64,000 bases of DNA from Microbacterium oleivorans (GTDB taxonomy: Bacteria; Actinomycetota; Actinomycetes; Actinomycetales; Microbacteriaceae). Both the position numbers and the translations under genes were made by a program. The stretch spans positions 558,001 to 622,000 of the forward strand of contig NZ_JAMBOV010000001.1 in the NCBI RefSeq assembly GCF_023715745.1, in the 5' to 3' direction. Shown one piece after another: positions 6,553 through 15,403 of the stretch; positions within the stretch are counted from its first letter, which is position 1; each line of letters opens with the position of its first letter. Below the pieces are notes generated by a model. It was given only the letters and a program-made list of their open reading frames with translations, searched no databases and was not told the origin of the DNA.

Positions 6553-9012
6553 TCAGCGGTGTCCGTTGCTGTCGGTGCCGCTGTCGTCGGCGCCGACGAT
6601 GGACTTCAGCTTGTCGATGAGATCGGTGCGCGAGGTCGCGCCGAGTCGGCGGCGGATGCGCGCGATGTGGTGCTCGGCAGTCCGAGGCGAGATGAAGATC
6701 GCCTCGCCGATCTCCGCGTACGTCATACCGCTGAGCACGAGCGCGGCGACCTCTCGTTCCCGCGCGCTCAGCAGGCCGCTGTCGGCGAGGGCGACGTCGT
6801 TCCCCGAGGCCCCGGGCGCCGCGTTCGGGTGCAGTGCCCTCGCGAAGGCGGCCAGTCGTGTGCCCGCGCGCCGATCCCGCGACCGTTCTGAGAGCGAGAC
6901 CGCCAGTCGGGCTCCCTCCCACGCCAGGCCCAGGTCGGCCAGGCGTGTCGCCACCTGCTCGATGCGATCGATGTCCCCGTCGTCGATCCGGCTGCGGGAC
7001 CACTCGCCGACGGCCGCCGACATCGTCGCGGCGAGGCGGGATCCTCGGGCGGCCGCTGAGAGCGCCCTCGCCGCCTGCGCCTGACCGTGCGCGTCGCGGT
7101 CCAGGAGTGCGCGATGGAACGCGGACCACAGGAGGGGGGTGGACCACACCGTGGGATCCCCGAGACTGCGCAGGATGGCGGCGAGCGCGTCCAGGGTGGG
7201 AAGGATCCGATCTCCGTCGTCGAACAGCGGAGCCGTCTCGATGAACTCGCGCAGCGGGTGCAGGAGGTACAGATCGGGTTCGACGTGGCGTACATCGTCA
7301 CGCACGCGCTCCCAGAGGGCCCGCAGCTCCTCGAGGGAGCCGTAGCGGCGGACGTGAGCGAGCATGACGGAGTCGCGGACGAGCACCTCTCGGCTGCTCA
7401 GCGGCAGGACGGAGGCGTCGACGTCCGCCAGGCGGGCGGCCGACTCCTCGGGGTGCTGTCGGTGCACGCCGATCCAGGCGGCCCACAGCAGCAGCCGCGA
7501 GCGCGCCCATGGCCCACCGTGTTCCTCCATGAGTGCGTCACTGAGGATGTTCGCCGCGGTGTCCAGTTCACCGATGTTGACGGCGCCGATCGCCGCGACG
7601 ACGGCGGGGAGTTCCGGTACAGGACCGTGCTCGTTGGAGTCGCCGTACGTCGAGCTGGCGCGCAGGAGATCGTCGAAGACGTTGCCCGTAGGAGACGTGA
7701 GGGATGCCGCGAGTCCGCGCATGAGCTTCACGTAGGCGACGTGCAGCGTGATCGGGACCCCGCTCACTCCGCGGTCCACGAAGCGGAGCGCGTCCAGCAG
7801 CGGTCCGCTGTCCCCGGTGCCGAAAGCCGAGACGGCTCCCTGTGCGCGCAGCACGAAGTCGTCGTTCGGCTCGGCTCGGTAGGTGGCCGCACTCGCGCGC
7901 AGGAGGCCGCGAGCGCTCCAGGCCGAGCCGAGGATGCGCAGTGCTTCATCGCGCTCGGCTCCGGTCGCGTCGCGGACGACGGCGTCGACCAGTGACGCCG
8001 CCTCGTCGACGTCTCCGCGATGCCACGCCATGCGCGCCTTGCGGACCGCGATCAGGGCGGGGTCGTCGCCGGCCGCGAGCGCGGCGTCGTAGAGCTCTGA
8101 TGCGCGCGTCGGGTCGAAGGTTGCCGCGTCGTCCGCGTGCGCGCGCAGGACCAGGGCCAGCCGGGCGTCCAGATGCCCACCGAGAGCGGTCGCGACCCCG
8201 GGATCGAGTGGGGGCGACGGCGACGAGGTGAGCACATCGATGAGCTGTGCCACCGGTGTCGTCCGCGTGACCGTCGTCCGCACGATCGGCACGGGTCGCC
8301 CGCCGCGCAGGAGCAGACCCTCCGCGTGGCCGAGGGCGAGGGGGTCACTCGCCGCAGCGTCGATCGCCGGTGTCAGCTCGTCGTCTCCGAGGCTCGCGCG
8401 TCGGATGATCGTGGCGCTGACGGGGTCGAGGGTGTCGAGGCGCAGGGAGATGACCTCCTCGATGGCGTGGACGACGCGTTCGTGGGAGGGGTCTCGGCAG
8501 AACCCGTCACCGTGCGCGGCGAGCGCCTGCTTGACGAGCCAGGTGACGGAGGCCGTCATCTCGACGATGGCATGGATGCAGCCGGCGTCCACGGAGCGGC
8601 CCGCATCCTCGACGGCGCGGATGACGTCCTCGGCGTCCACCTGTCCGAGCGCGATGACAGGGTGCGCCTGCTCCAGTCGGCGGATCAACGCCGCCAGCGC
8701 CGGGCTCCAGGGCCACGGCCGGCACCCGAGGACGAGTCCCGCCTGCGGATCGTCGAGATGGGCCAGGAGGGCATGGACCTCGTCGTCCGGCAGAAGATGT
8801 CCGTCGTCGACCACCCGGATGTCCCCGGTGTCGGGGAGATTGTGGGCGATCTGGGCGAGCAGGAGCGATTTGTCCGACCCGGCGGGACCGATCACGGCGA
8901 GACGCAGCGGCCGGTCGTCCGTGGCGAGGGCCGCCTCGAGGTGAGTGAGGGCGAGATGCGGCCACAGCTCCAGGGCGGGCGGAGTGCCGGCGGACGATGT
9001 GGCGAATGCCAT
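6553..9012 (-). CDS. Large ATP-binding LuxR-family transcriptional regulator
   Basis: 819 residues. An N-terminal STAND-type ATPase has Walker A GPAGSDKS (about 42-49) and a Walker B-like RVVDDGHLL. A long helical, repeat-like middle follows, then a C-terminal LuxR helix-turn-helix (LLSAREREVAALVLSGMTYAEI, then ISPRTAEHHIARI). Such proteins sense a ligand or protein through the middle domain and use ATP as a switch; the target is unknown. The ATG at 9012 is preferred because GAGGAG lies 7 bases upstream; the frame is open to 9234 but that extension is not conserved-looking. It stands alone, convergent with the DUF4012 operon. Confidence 0.85.
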   Translation of the reverse strand: MAFATSSAGTPPALELWPHLALTHLEAALATDDRPLRLAVIGPAGSDKSLLLAQIAHNLPDTGDIRVVDDGHLLPDDEVHALLAHLDDPQAGLVLGCRPWPWSPALAALIRRLEQAHPVIALGQVDAEDVIRAVEDAGRSVDAGCIHAIVEMTASVTWLVKQALAAHGDGFCRDPSHERVVHAIEEVISLRLDTLDPVSATIIRRASLGDDELTPAIDAAASDPLALGHAEGLLLRGGRPVPIVRTTVTRTTPVAQLIDVLTSSPSPPLDPGVATALGGHLDARLALVLRAHADDAATFDPTRASELYDAALAAGDDPALIAVRKARMAWHRGDVDEAASLVDAVVRDATGAERDEALRILGSAWSARGLLRASAATYRAEPNDDFVLRAQGAVSAFGTGDSGPLLDALRFVDRGVSGVPITLHVAYVKLMRGLAASLTSPTGNVFDDLLRASSTYGDSNEHGPVPELPAVVAAIGAVNIGELDTAANILSDALMEEHGGPWARSRLLLWAAWIGVHRQHPEESAARLADVDASVLPLSSREVLVRDSVMLAHVRRYGSLEELRALWERVRDDVRHVEPDLYLLHPLREFIETAPLFDDGDRILPTLDALAAILRSLGDPTVWSTPLLWSAFHRALLDRDAHGQAQAARALSAAARGSRLAATMSAAVGEWSRSRIDDGDIDRIEQVATRLADLGLAWEGARLAVSLSERSRDRRAGTRLAAFARALHPNAAPGASGNDVALADSGLLSAREREVAALVLSGMTYAEIGEAIFISPRTAEHHIARIRRRLGATSRTDLIDKLKSIVGADDSGTDSNGHR

Positions 9013-9341
9013 CTCGTACTCCTCTCCCCTTCGCTGGGGCGAGCACGTCGCTGCCTCGCGCGACGCGCGGTGCGCCGATCCCCGCGCCCGGGCAGGAATT
9101 GGGTCCGACCCGGGGTTTCCCGCTGATGCGGGATGGTGGGAATCTATCACCGCGGAGCGTCCCCGTGGCCCTGATGACACGAGCGAAGCGATTGTGGTAG
9201 CACCCGACCCCCGCTCCGCAGAGGTGAGGCTCACCTAACTCAGAAAGCCACGATGATCTGGGGGAAAGTTCGCGAGTAAGGCTGTACAACCCTCGAGGGC
9301 GGCGGCGTAGCCTCGAGCCACCACGACCCTTGGAGGCTCCC
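9013..9341. other. Divergent intergenic region with an iron box
   Basis: It separates the LuxR regulator and the DUF1540 gene. It contains the leader of the regulator and, at 9220-9238, a DtxR/IdeR-type palindrome. No gene or RNA is recognisable. Confidence 0.6.
9220..9238. promoter_or_regulatory. DtxR/IdeR-like iron box
   Basis: AGAGGTGAGGCTCACCTAA matches 15 of 19 positions of the iron-box consensus TTAGGTTAGSCTAACCTAA and has perfect 7-bp arms (AGGTGAG/CTCACCT). It sits about 100 bases before the DUF1540 start and about 210 before the LuxR regulator start, so either could be iron-regulated. Confidence 0.55.
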
Positions 9342-9644
9342 ATGAGCATGACTCTCGACGACCTGCCCCGCGTGTCCGAGTGCAACGCCCTCGGCTGCTC
9401 CTACAACGATCATTCCCATTGCCACGCCGCCGCGGTGACCATCGGAGGCGCACCCGGTGATGCAGAGTGCGCGACGTTCATCCCGCTCGGCACGAAGGGC
9501 GGCCTCGACAAGGTCGTCAGTCATGTCGGCGCCTGTCAGCGCTCGGAATGCGTCTTCAACTCGTCGCTGGAGTGCACGGCATCCGCTGTCCGCGTCGGTC
9601 CCGGGGCGGAATCTGCCGACTGCCTCACCTACCAGGCGGCCTGA
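9342..9644 (+). CDS. Cys-rich DUF1540 protein with two repeats
   Basis: 100 residues made of two DUF1540 units. The first is CNALGCSYNDHSHCHA...DAECATF (about 11-46), the second CQRSECVFNSSLECTA...SADCLTY (about 64-97). Each has four cysteines arranged as a small metal-binding knuckle. The function of the family is unknown; metal binding is inferred from the cysteines and the histidines in the first unit. The ATG at 9342 is chosen over the TTG at 9330 because the TTGGAGG ribosome site overlaps that TTG. The upstream iron box makes a metal-related role worth testing. Confidence 0.8.
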   Translation: MSMTLDDLPRVSECNALGCSYNDHSHCHAAAVTIGGAPGDAECATFIPLGTKGGLDKVVSHVGACQRSECVFNSSLECTASAVRVGPGAESADCLTYQAA

Positions 9645-9666
9645 CGACTCCGGTCGGCTGAGGCGG

Positions 9667-10473
9667 TCAGCGCCTCGCCTCAGCCACCGGCGCGTCCGCC
9701 GAGAACACGTCGACGACGCCGTCCCCCGCCACGAACTGCAGACGGACCCCATCGGCGAATCGCTGCCGCAGATCCGACGGCGAGGTCGGTCCGACCACGA
9801 AGGTGGCGGTGGCGGAGAAGGGCTCGACGCTGCATCCGCCGTACCCACCCCATGCCCAGCCCTCGTCGGGCGTGGACTCCCACGCCTCGGGCGGGAGCAG
9901 TTGCAGACATCGGGTCAGCCCGTCGCCGGTCGGCATCGACCCCACGATCGGCGTGACGCTCCCGAGCGACTCGAAGATCGCGCCGTCCTGAGGGCGGTCG
10001 CCGTACGTCTCGGGCCATCCGCGGTCGGCGTCGGGGGTCAGTGTCGCCACATGTGCGATCGCGGTCCCCGGGGGGACGGATGCCGCCGTCCACACCGAGC
10101 GGCTCGTCACCGCCGCCGTCACCCCGACCGCCACCGTCGCCGCCATGGCGAGGGAACCGGCCCAGGCGAGACCGGTGAGACGACGCCGCCGCCTCTGCAG
10201 CGCCTCGGGTGGCTCGCTCGACGCCGTGGCGAAGGCGCGGGCGGCGTCCGTCGGCGAGACCGGCGGGAGCGGCGGAACGTCGGGTGCGGCAGGTCGGGTG
10301 GGTCCCCGGTCCGGTGCGCGCTCGACCAGGGGCGGGCGCTCCCGTTCCCGCCGGGCTCGCTCTTCGAGTTCGGCCAGTCGGTGCCGAGCGGCGTCGTCGA
10401 CCGCGAGCCCGTCACCGGGACCGTAGGCCCGTGCCTGCAGCGCGCGGAGCTCGGACTGCAGGGCGTCGTCCAT
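9667..10473 (-). CDS. Hypothetical single-pass membrane protein
   Basis: 268 residues of no recognised family. Residues about 1-95 are charged and Pro-rich (cytoplasmic, partly coiled). One transmembrane helix follows (about 104-124, LAWAGSLAMAATVAVGVTAAV). The rest is an extracytoplasmic domain with two cysteines and a GWAWGGYGGC segment. The ATG overlaps the stop of the upstream gene (10473), so the two are translated together. Topology resembles anti-sigma-type or sensor membrane proteins, but no sigma factor is adjacent. Confidence 0.7.
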   Translation of the reverse strand: MDDALQSELRALQARAYGPGDGLAVDDAARHRLAELEERARRERERPPLVERAPDRGPTRPAAPDVPPLPPVSPTDAARAFATASSEPPEALQRRRRRLTGLAWAGSLAMAATVAVGVTAAVTSRSVWTAASVPPGTAIAHVATLTPDADRGWPETYGDRPQDGAIFESLGSVTPIVGSMPTGDGLTRCLQLLPPEAWESTPDEGWAWGGYGGCSVEPFSATATFVVGPTSPSDLRQRFADGVRLQFVAGDGVVDVFSADAPVAEARR

Positions 10474-10844
10474 CAGAGACCGAGTGTCTCGGGCTCGACG
10501 GCGCCGGCTTCCGCCTCGACCTCCGCGAGCGATTTCGTCTGCAGGAACGTGCAGAGGATCGAGACCATGGCGAGTTCGGCCGACAGCTCGAGGGTGCGGC
10601 CCGCATTCATCTTCAGGTCGATGTCACGGGCCTCGAAGGTGATGCCCCAGTGGATCGACCCCAGCGGCTCGGGCTGCAGATACGTCAGCGTCATCGAGTC
10701 GAGGAGGTTCAGCGCGATGAGACCGGTGTCCAGGCCGTCGGTGCCGTCCTGCGGGATCACCCGCACCCTCTCACTGAGGGAATAGCCCAGCGCGGCGAAC
10801 TCCTCGAGCCACTGCTCGAGCATCTCCTTGCTGTGGAACGGCAT
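10473..10844 (-). CDS. Hypothetical protein, upstream partner of the membrane protein
   Basis: 123 residues, no family recognised. It is soluble, begins MPFHSKEMLEQWLEEF and has a mixed alpha/beta character. The ATG at 10844 is preferred over 10886 because AGGGAGATC lies upstream. The stop overlaps the next ATG by four bases. On the same strand, CATAAT (10885-10890) could be its -10 box, with the divergent YaeQ gene starting at 10933. Confidence 0.6.
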   Translation of the reverse strand: MPFHSKEMLEQWLEEFAALGYSLSERVRVIPQDGTDGLDTGLIALNLLDSMTLTYLQPEPLGSIHWGITFEARDIDLKMNAGRTLELSAELAMVSILCTFLQTKSLAEVEAEAGAVEPETLGL

Positions 10845-10932
10845 GCGTAGATCTCCCTGATCCGGTCGCCGGGTCGCTCCGACCATTATGACCCGGACGG
10901 TCCCGCGGAAGCATCCCGCCTAGGCTCGACGA

Positions 10933-11472
10933 ATGGCCATCGGATCCACGATGCACACCTTCACCGTGCAGCTCGCCGACGTCGACCGCGGCGTCTACGA
11001 GGACCTCTCGCTGCGCCTTGCGCGGCATCCGTCCGAGACCGCGACGAACGTCCTGTTGCGCGTCCTCGCCTACGCCCTCGAGTACGAGGAGGGAATCGCC
11101 TTCAGCGAGGGCATCTCCGCGACGGACGAGCCCGCCGTCCTCGTCCGCGACGCCACGGGCCGGCTGACCGCCTGGATCGAGGTAGGTGCTCCGGATGCCG
11201 GCCGGCTGCACGCCGGCAGCAAGGCGGCGGACCGCGTTGCCGTCTACACGCACCGTGAGCCGAGCCGTCTGGCCCAGGCGTGGGCGGGCAAGACGATCCA
11301 TCGGGCGGCCGACATCCCGCTGTACAGCTTCGACAAGGGGTTCGCGGAGGATGCGGCATCCGCTCTCGAGCGACGGAACACGCTCACGGTCTCCGTGACG
11401 GAGCGCCAGCTCTACCTCGACGTGAACGGCCGATCATCCGCGTCGGCCATCACGGAGCAGCCCGTCGGCTGA
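10933..11472 (+). CDS. YaeQ family protein
   Basis: 179 residues matching YaeQ along its whole length. TFTVQLADVDRGVYEDLSL, LARHPSETATNVLLRVLAYA and DEPAVLVRDATGRLTAWIEVG are family-typical. YaeQ has a restriction-endonuclease-like fold, and its cellular role is unresolved (early links to RfaH were not upheld). The acidic and lysine residues of the nuclease-like core (E..IEVG...KAADRVAVYTH) appear present. TAGGCT about 12 bases before the ATG could be a -10 box giving a nearly leaderless transcript. Confidence 0.85.
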   Translation: MAIGSTMHTFTVQLADVDRGVYEDLSLRLARHPSETATNVLLRVLAYALEYEEGIAFSEGISATDEPAVLVRDATGRLTAWIEVGAPDAGRLHAGSKAADRVAVYTHREPSRLAQAWAGKTIHRAADIPLYSFDKGFAEDAASALERRNTLTVSVTERQLYLDVNGRSSASAITEQPVG

Positions 11473-11548
11473 CCGTCGGCGATGACCCTGTCAACCCCGC
11501 TGGGGGTGGCGGCACGGCATCCCTAGGGTGGCGCCGGAGGAGGTTCGG

Positions 11549-12043
11549 ATGTCGCGTCGATCACGAGCGGCCGTGGCCGCGATCCTCGTCGTCGGGTTCG
11601 GTCTGGCCGGGTGCGGTGTGCGCCCCGCCGACGCCGACGGCACGCTGGAGCGCGTGACCTCGGAAGGGGTCTTGCGAGCGGGCGTGAGCGAGAATCCGCC
11701 GTGGACGTCGATCGGGGGCGGCGAGCCCTCGAACGGCGAACCGACGGGCAGCGAGGTCGACCTCGTCGAGGAGTTCGCGGCTGAGCGCGGTGCCACGGTC
11801 CGGTGGCGCACCGGGACGGAGGAGGTGCTGGTCGACGCCCTGCACGCCGGGAGCCTGGACGTCGTGGTCGGCGGCCTCACTGACGGGACCCCCTGGAAGG
11901 ACGACGCGGCGGTGACGGATGTCTACCGCGAGACCACGAGCCCCACGGGTGAGACCGAGAAGCACGTCATGCTGACACGGGCCGGCGAGAACGGCTTCCT
12001 GATGGAGCTCGAGGTCTTCTTGCGCGAGGAGGCCGGTCGATGA
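11549..12043 (+). CDS. Half-size family-3 solute-binding lipoprotein
   Basis: 164 residues. A lipoprotein signal (VVGFGLAGC, Cys at about 23) is followed by the first lobe of a periplasmic-binding-protein fold (LRAGVSENPPWTSI, VDLVEEFAAERGATVRW, LDVVVGGLTDGT). Normal family-3 binding proteins are 250-300 residues, so the second lobe is reduced to a short tail. The ATG has GGAGGAGG upstream, and a TAGGGT -10-like box lies at 11524. It overlaps the CDF transporter gene by four bases. With no ABC permease nearby, it may serve the CDF protein instead; that is inference. Confidence 0.7.
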   Translation: MSRRSRAAVAAILVVGFGLAGCGVRPADADGTLERVTSEGVLRAGVSENPPWTSIGGGEPSNGEPTGSEVDLVEEFAAERGATVRWRTGTEEVLVDALHAGSLDVVVGGLTDGTPWKDDAAVTDVYRETTSPTGETEKHVMLTRAGENGFLMELEVFLREEAGR

Positions 12044-13020
12044 GGCGCAACGCCCTGCGGGACGGCCTCGGAGACGACGGCCGCGTCGCGCTGCGTCACG
12101 CCATACGGATGGAATGGGCGACGATCGCTTTCCTGGCCGTCGCCATCCCCGTCGTCGGGATCGTCACCGGCAGTTCGCAGGCGATGCGCGCGGCCTGGGT
12201 CGAGGACATGCTCTCACTGGCACCGCCGTTCGCGTTCCTCGTCGCCGTGCGGGTGATGTCGCGCCCTGCGAATCCGCGGTACCCCTATGGCTATTTCCGT
12301 TCCGTGGGCGTCGCGCACCTCGTGGCGGGCGTCGCGCTGTTCACGATGGGGTCGTTCCTCCTGGTCGACTCCGCTCTCACCCTCGTGCGAGGGGAGCGCC
12401 CGCCGATCGGCTCGGTGGAGGTGTTCGGTCAGTCCGTGTGGCTGGGGTGGTTCATGATGGCCGTCATGGCGGCCACCATCCCGTTGCCGATCTGGTTCGG
12501 GCGGGTGAAGATGCGGCTGGCGCGGCAACTGCACAACAAGGTCCTCTATGCCGACGCGGACATGAACAAGGCCGACTGGATGACGGCGGTGGGATCGATC
12601 GTGGGGGTCGGCGGCATCGGCCTGGGGATCTGGTGGGCGGACGCCGCCGCGGCCATCTTCATCTCCGGCAGCATCCTGTGGGACGGCGTGAAGAACACCA
12701 AGGGTGCCATCACCGACCTCATGGACACGCGGGCGACGACGTTCGACGACGCGAAGCCGCATCCCGACATCGACCGGATCCACGATCACCTGTCCTCCTT
12801 GCGCTGGGTCGATGAGGTCCGCACGCGCACCCGCGATCAGGGCCAGTTCTTCCACGTCGAGGCCTTCGTCCGGCCGCGGAAGGGTCGGATGCCGCGGCTC
12901 ACGGAGATCGAGCAGGCGCAGGCCGAGTGCCGTGGACTGGACTGGAAGATGCACGACGTCGTCATCGTGCCGGTGCGCACCTTCCCCGAGACCGCGTCCG
13001 CGCGCTCGGGGGAGAGCTGA
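12040..13020 (+). CDS. Cation diffusion facilitator (CDF) transporter
   Basis: 326 residues. Six predicted membrane helices with the CDF architecture: SSQAMRAAWVEDMLSLAPP (the SxA...D metal-site helix), SNxxxR-like PANPRYPYGYFR between helices 2 and 3, and ADADMNKADWMTAVGSIVG for the second half of the transport site. A cytoplasmic C-terminal domain follows (VDEVRTRTRDQGQFFHVEAFV). It probably exports a divalent metal by proton antiport; the metal cannot be read. The ATG overlaps the stop of the half-size binding lipoprotein, an unusual partner for a CDF. Confidence 0.8.
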   Translation: MRRNALRDGLGDDGRVALRHAIRMEWATIAFLAVAIPVVGIVTGSSQAMRAAWVEDMLSLAPPFAFLVAVRVMSRPANPRYPYGYFRSVGVAHLVAGVALFTMGSFLLVDSALTLVRGERPPIGSVEVFGQSVWLGWFMMAVMAATIPLPIWFGRVKMRLARQLHNKVLYADADMNKADWMTAVGSIVGVGGIGLGIWWADAAAAIFISGSILWDGVKNTKGAITDLMDTRATTFDDAKPHPDIDRIHDHLSSLRWVDEVRTRTRDQGQFFHVEAFVRPRKGRMPRLTEIEQAQAECRGLDWKMHDVVIVPVRTFPETASARSGES

Positions 13021-13252
13021 CCCCCGAGTCTGGGCGGGGCCTGGCAGTCCCGTGGGGAACGTCACTGCATTCCGCGCCGGCGATGAACCTCGCCGTAACG
13101 TGGCCCTCAGCGATCGGCATCCGTCTGTTGCTTTCGTCTCCGCCCGCAGCGGACACCCGATTCCAAGCAGGTGCCCCATCGCTTCATCCGTCGCCGACTC
13201 GCGTCTCGGTCCCGTCCGTCAGACGTACGCCGGAACCGATCAGTTCCCTCCC

Positions 13253-14284
13253 ATGGCGAAGGCGTTCACCGACGTCTCGCGCATCGTCCGCGAGACCGGG
13301 CTGCTGCGCCGGACGCCGATCTTCTACCTCGCCGTCGGCGTCGCCCTGCTGCTCGCCTTCGGCGGCGCGGTCACCGGCTTCATCCTGCTCGGCGACACCT
13401 GGTACCAGCTGTTGATGGCCGGCGCTCTCGGCATCATCTTCACGCAGGTCGCGTTCCTCGCCCACGAGGCGGCGCATCGTCAGATATTGACCTCCGGCCC
13501 CGCCAACGACCGCCTCGCACGCATCCTCGCCGCCGGGGTCGTCGGGATCAGCTACGCGTGGTGGACCGGCAAGCACACGCGTCATCACGCGAACCCGAAC
13601 CGCGTCGGCAAGGATCCCGACATCGAGATCGACACGATCTCGTTCCTCGATGCCGATGCCGCATCGGCCCGCGGGATCCGCCGCGCCATCACGAAGCGGC
13701 AGGGATGGCTCTTCTTCCCGCTCCTGACCCTGGAGGGGCTCAACCTGCATCATCTGGGCCTGAAGTACCTCTTCACCGAGAAGGACGTCAAGGCGCGCTG
13801 GCTGGAGATCGGCATGATCGTCGTACGGCTGGCCGTCGTCGCCGTCCCGGTCTTCCTGCTGCTGCCGCTCGGGATGGCGTTCGCCTTCATCGGCGTGCAG
13901 CTCGCCGTGTTCGGCGTCTACATGGGGGCGTCCTTCGCGCCTAACCACAAGGGGATGCCGGTCATCGCGGCCGACGCGAAGCTCGACTTCTTCAGCAAGC
14001 AGGTGCGCACGTCCCGCAACATCCGCGGGGGCTGGTGGGCGACGTGGCTCATGGGCGGTCTGAACTATCAGGTGGAGCACCATCTGTTCCCCAACATGCC
14101 GCGTCCGCACCTGTCGAAGGCGCGGGACATCGTGCGGGAGCACTGCGCCACCCTCGACGTCCCGTACACGGAGACGAGCCTCGGCAGGTCGTACGCGATC
14201 GTCATCGACTACCTGAACCGGGTGGGCCTCGCGGCCCGCGATCCGTTCGACTGCCCGGTCACCGCGACTCTGCGTCGCGGCTGA
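13253..14284 (+). CDS. Membrane fatty acid desaturase
   Basis: 343 residues from the ATG at 13253. The three histidine boxes of acyl-lipid/acyl-CoA desaturases are HEAAH (71-75), HTRHH (108-112) and QVEHH (273-277); they bind the di-iron centre. Four membrane helices flank them. The enzyme inserts a double bond into membrane acyl chains. No clear ribosome site precedes the ATG, and the reading frame immediately upstream (QTYAGTDQF) looks protein-like, so the true start may be further upstream (GTG near 13098). It is transcribed alone. Confidence 0.85.
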   Translation: MAKAFTDVSRIVRETGLLRRTPIFYLAVGVALLLAFGGAVTGFILLGDTWYQLLMAGALGIIFTQVAFLAHEAAHRQILTSGPANDRLARILAAGVVGISYAWWTGKHTRHHANPNRVGKDPDIEIDTISFLDADAASARGIRRAITKRQGWLFFPLLTLEGLNLHHLGLKYLFTEKDVKARWLEIGMIVVRLAVVAVPVFLLLPLGMAFAFIGVQLAVFGVYMGASFAPNHKGMPVIAADAKLDFFSKQVRTSRNIRGGWWATWLMGGLNYQVEHHLFPNMPRPHLSKARDIVREHCATLDVPYTETSLGRSYAIVIDYLNRVGLAARDPFDCPVTATLRRG

Positions 14285-14287
14285 GGG

Positions 14288-14863
14288 TCAGCCCGGCAGC
14301 CCGCCGAGGAAGGGCTCGGGATCGAGCGTCTTCCTCGGCGCTTCGTCGATCCGGGCACGCAGCTCCGCATCGACGCTGCCGACGTACAGCCACCCCATCA
14401 GCAGCTCGTCGTCGGCGAGACCGTGCAGCGCGCGGACCTCGGGGGAGTTCACGAGCACTCCCGTGCGCCACATGACACCCCACCCCGTCCGCCACAGCGC
14501 GAGCTCGAGGAGGTGAGCCGCTCCGGCGGCGGTCGCGTGCTGCTCCCAGACCGGCACGGCAGGATGCGGCTTCGGGCTCGCGACGACCGCGATGAGGAGG
14601 TCGGCGCGGAAGGGCTTGCCGTTGCGGTCACCCGGTTCGCGTTCCACTCCGGCGGCGGCGTCGAGCGCCTCGCCGAGACGCGCGCGGTCGTCGCCGCGCA
14701 GCGCGATCAGCCGCCACGGGCGCAGGGCCTTGTGGTCCGCGACCGGCGTGACGGCGGCGAGCAGCGTACGGAGCTCCTCGTCGTCGGGTGCGCCCGGCCC
14801 CACTTTCGCGAGCGACCTCCGCGTCGCCATCGCCTGCAGCACCGGGTCGTCGAAGGTCGCCAT
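14288..14863 (-). CDS. Nitroreductase family protein
   Basis: 191 residues. An FMN-dependent nitroreductase-like fold: ATRRSLAKVGPGAPDDEELRTLL at the N-terminus (the RRS-type FMN phosphate contact), HKALRPWRLIAL and GWGVMWRTGVLVNSPEV. It resembles the small YdjA-type members. Substrate unknown. The ATG at 14863 is chosen by the start of family similarity and a GGATGGAAGG stretch just upstream. It converges with the desaturase gene, with four bases between them. Confidence 0.75.
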   Translation of the reverse strand: MATFDDPVLQAMATRRSLAKVGPGAPDDEELRTLLAAVTPVADHKALRPWRLIALRGDDRARLGEALDAAAGVEREPGDRNGKPFRADLLIAVVASPKPHPAVPVWEQHATAAGAAHLLELALWRTGWGVMWRTGVLVNSPEVRALHGLADDELLMGWLYVGSVDAELRARIDEAPRKTLDPEPFLGGLPG

Positions 14864-14920
14864 CCTTCCATCCTGGCCGCTCCCGGTGCCGGTGTCGCCG
14901 GCGCGCGATAACCTCCGGGC

Positions 14921-15316
14921 ATGACCTGGCCCGCGCTCCATCTCTCGCGCTCGATCGAGCGCTCCCCTCGCGAGGTGATCGCCTTCGCCGGTGACCCCGC
15001 GAACCTGCCCCGTTGGGCGGCCGGCCTGAGCACCGGCATCCGCCGCGACGGCGGGCGCTGGCTCGCCGACTCCCCGATGGGCGACATCGAGGTCGCCTTC
15101 TTTGGGCCGACCGAGGCGGGCATCCTCGATCACGACGTCACCCTGCCGGACGGCACCGTGGTCCACAACCCGCTGCGCGTCCTGCGCAACGACGACGGCA
15201 GCGAGGTCGTCTTCACGCTCTACCGGCGCGACGGGGTGACCGACGCGGAGTTCGCCGAGGATGCGGCGGCCGTCGAAGCCGACCTGGAATCCCTCCGCAG
15301 GATCCTGGAGACCTGA
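14921..15316 (+). CDS. SRPBCC (START-like) family protein
   Basis: 131 residues. It begins LHLSRSIERSPREVIAFAGDPANLPRWAAGLS, typical of small polyketide-cyclase/SRPBCC proteins, with an alternating beta-strand body and a C-terminal helix (AEFAEDAAAVEADLESLRRIL). The family binds hydrophobic ligands in a helix-grip pocket. The ligand and role are unknown. It is divergent from the nitroreductase gene. Confidence 0.7.
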   Translation: MTWPALHLSRSIERSPREVIAFAGDPANLPRWAAGLSTGIRRDGGRWLADSPMGDIEVAFFGPTEAGILDHDVTLPDGTVVHNPLRVLRNDDGSEVVFTLYRRDGVTDAEFAEDAAAVEADLESLRRILET

Positions 15317-15351
15317 TCCTTCCGGAGCGGCGATCGCGGTGTTATCGTGAT

Positions 15352-15372
15352 GTTCGGTTAGCGAACGTTAAC
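15352..15372. promoter_or_regulatory. Candidate TetR-type operator before the acyl-CoA carboxylase operon
   Basis: GTTCG (15352-15356) and CGAAC (15362-15366) form perfect arms around GTTAG, and the overlapping GTTAGCGAACGTTAAC (15357-15372) is an imperfect palindrome. It lies about 35 bases before the carboxylase start. The operon's own TetR gene (20211) is the likely binder. Confidence 0.4.
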
Positions 15373-15403
15373 TGAAGCATTCTCCTCGGAGGTGCCGTCG
15401 ACG

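Noticed and set aside
9013-9234. 74-residue N-terminal extension of the LuxR regulator
   Set aside because: The ATG at 9012 has a good GAGGAG site; the extension is low-complexity and would cover the iron box.
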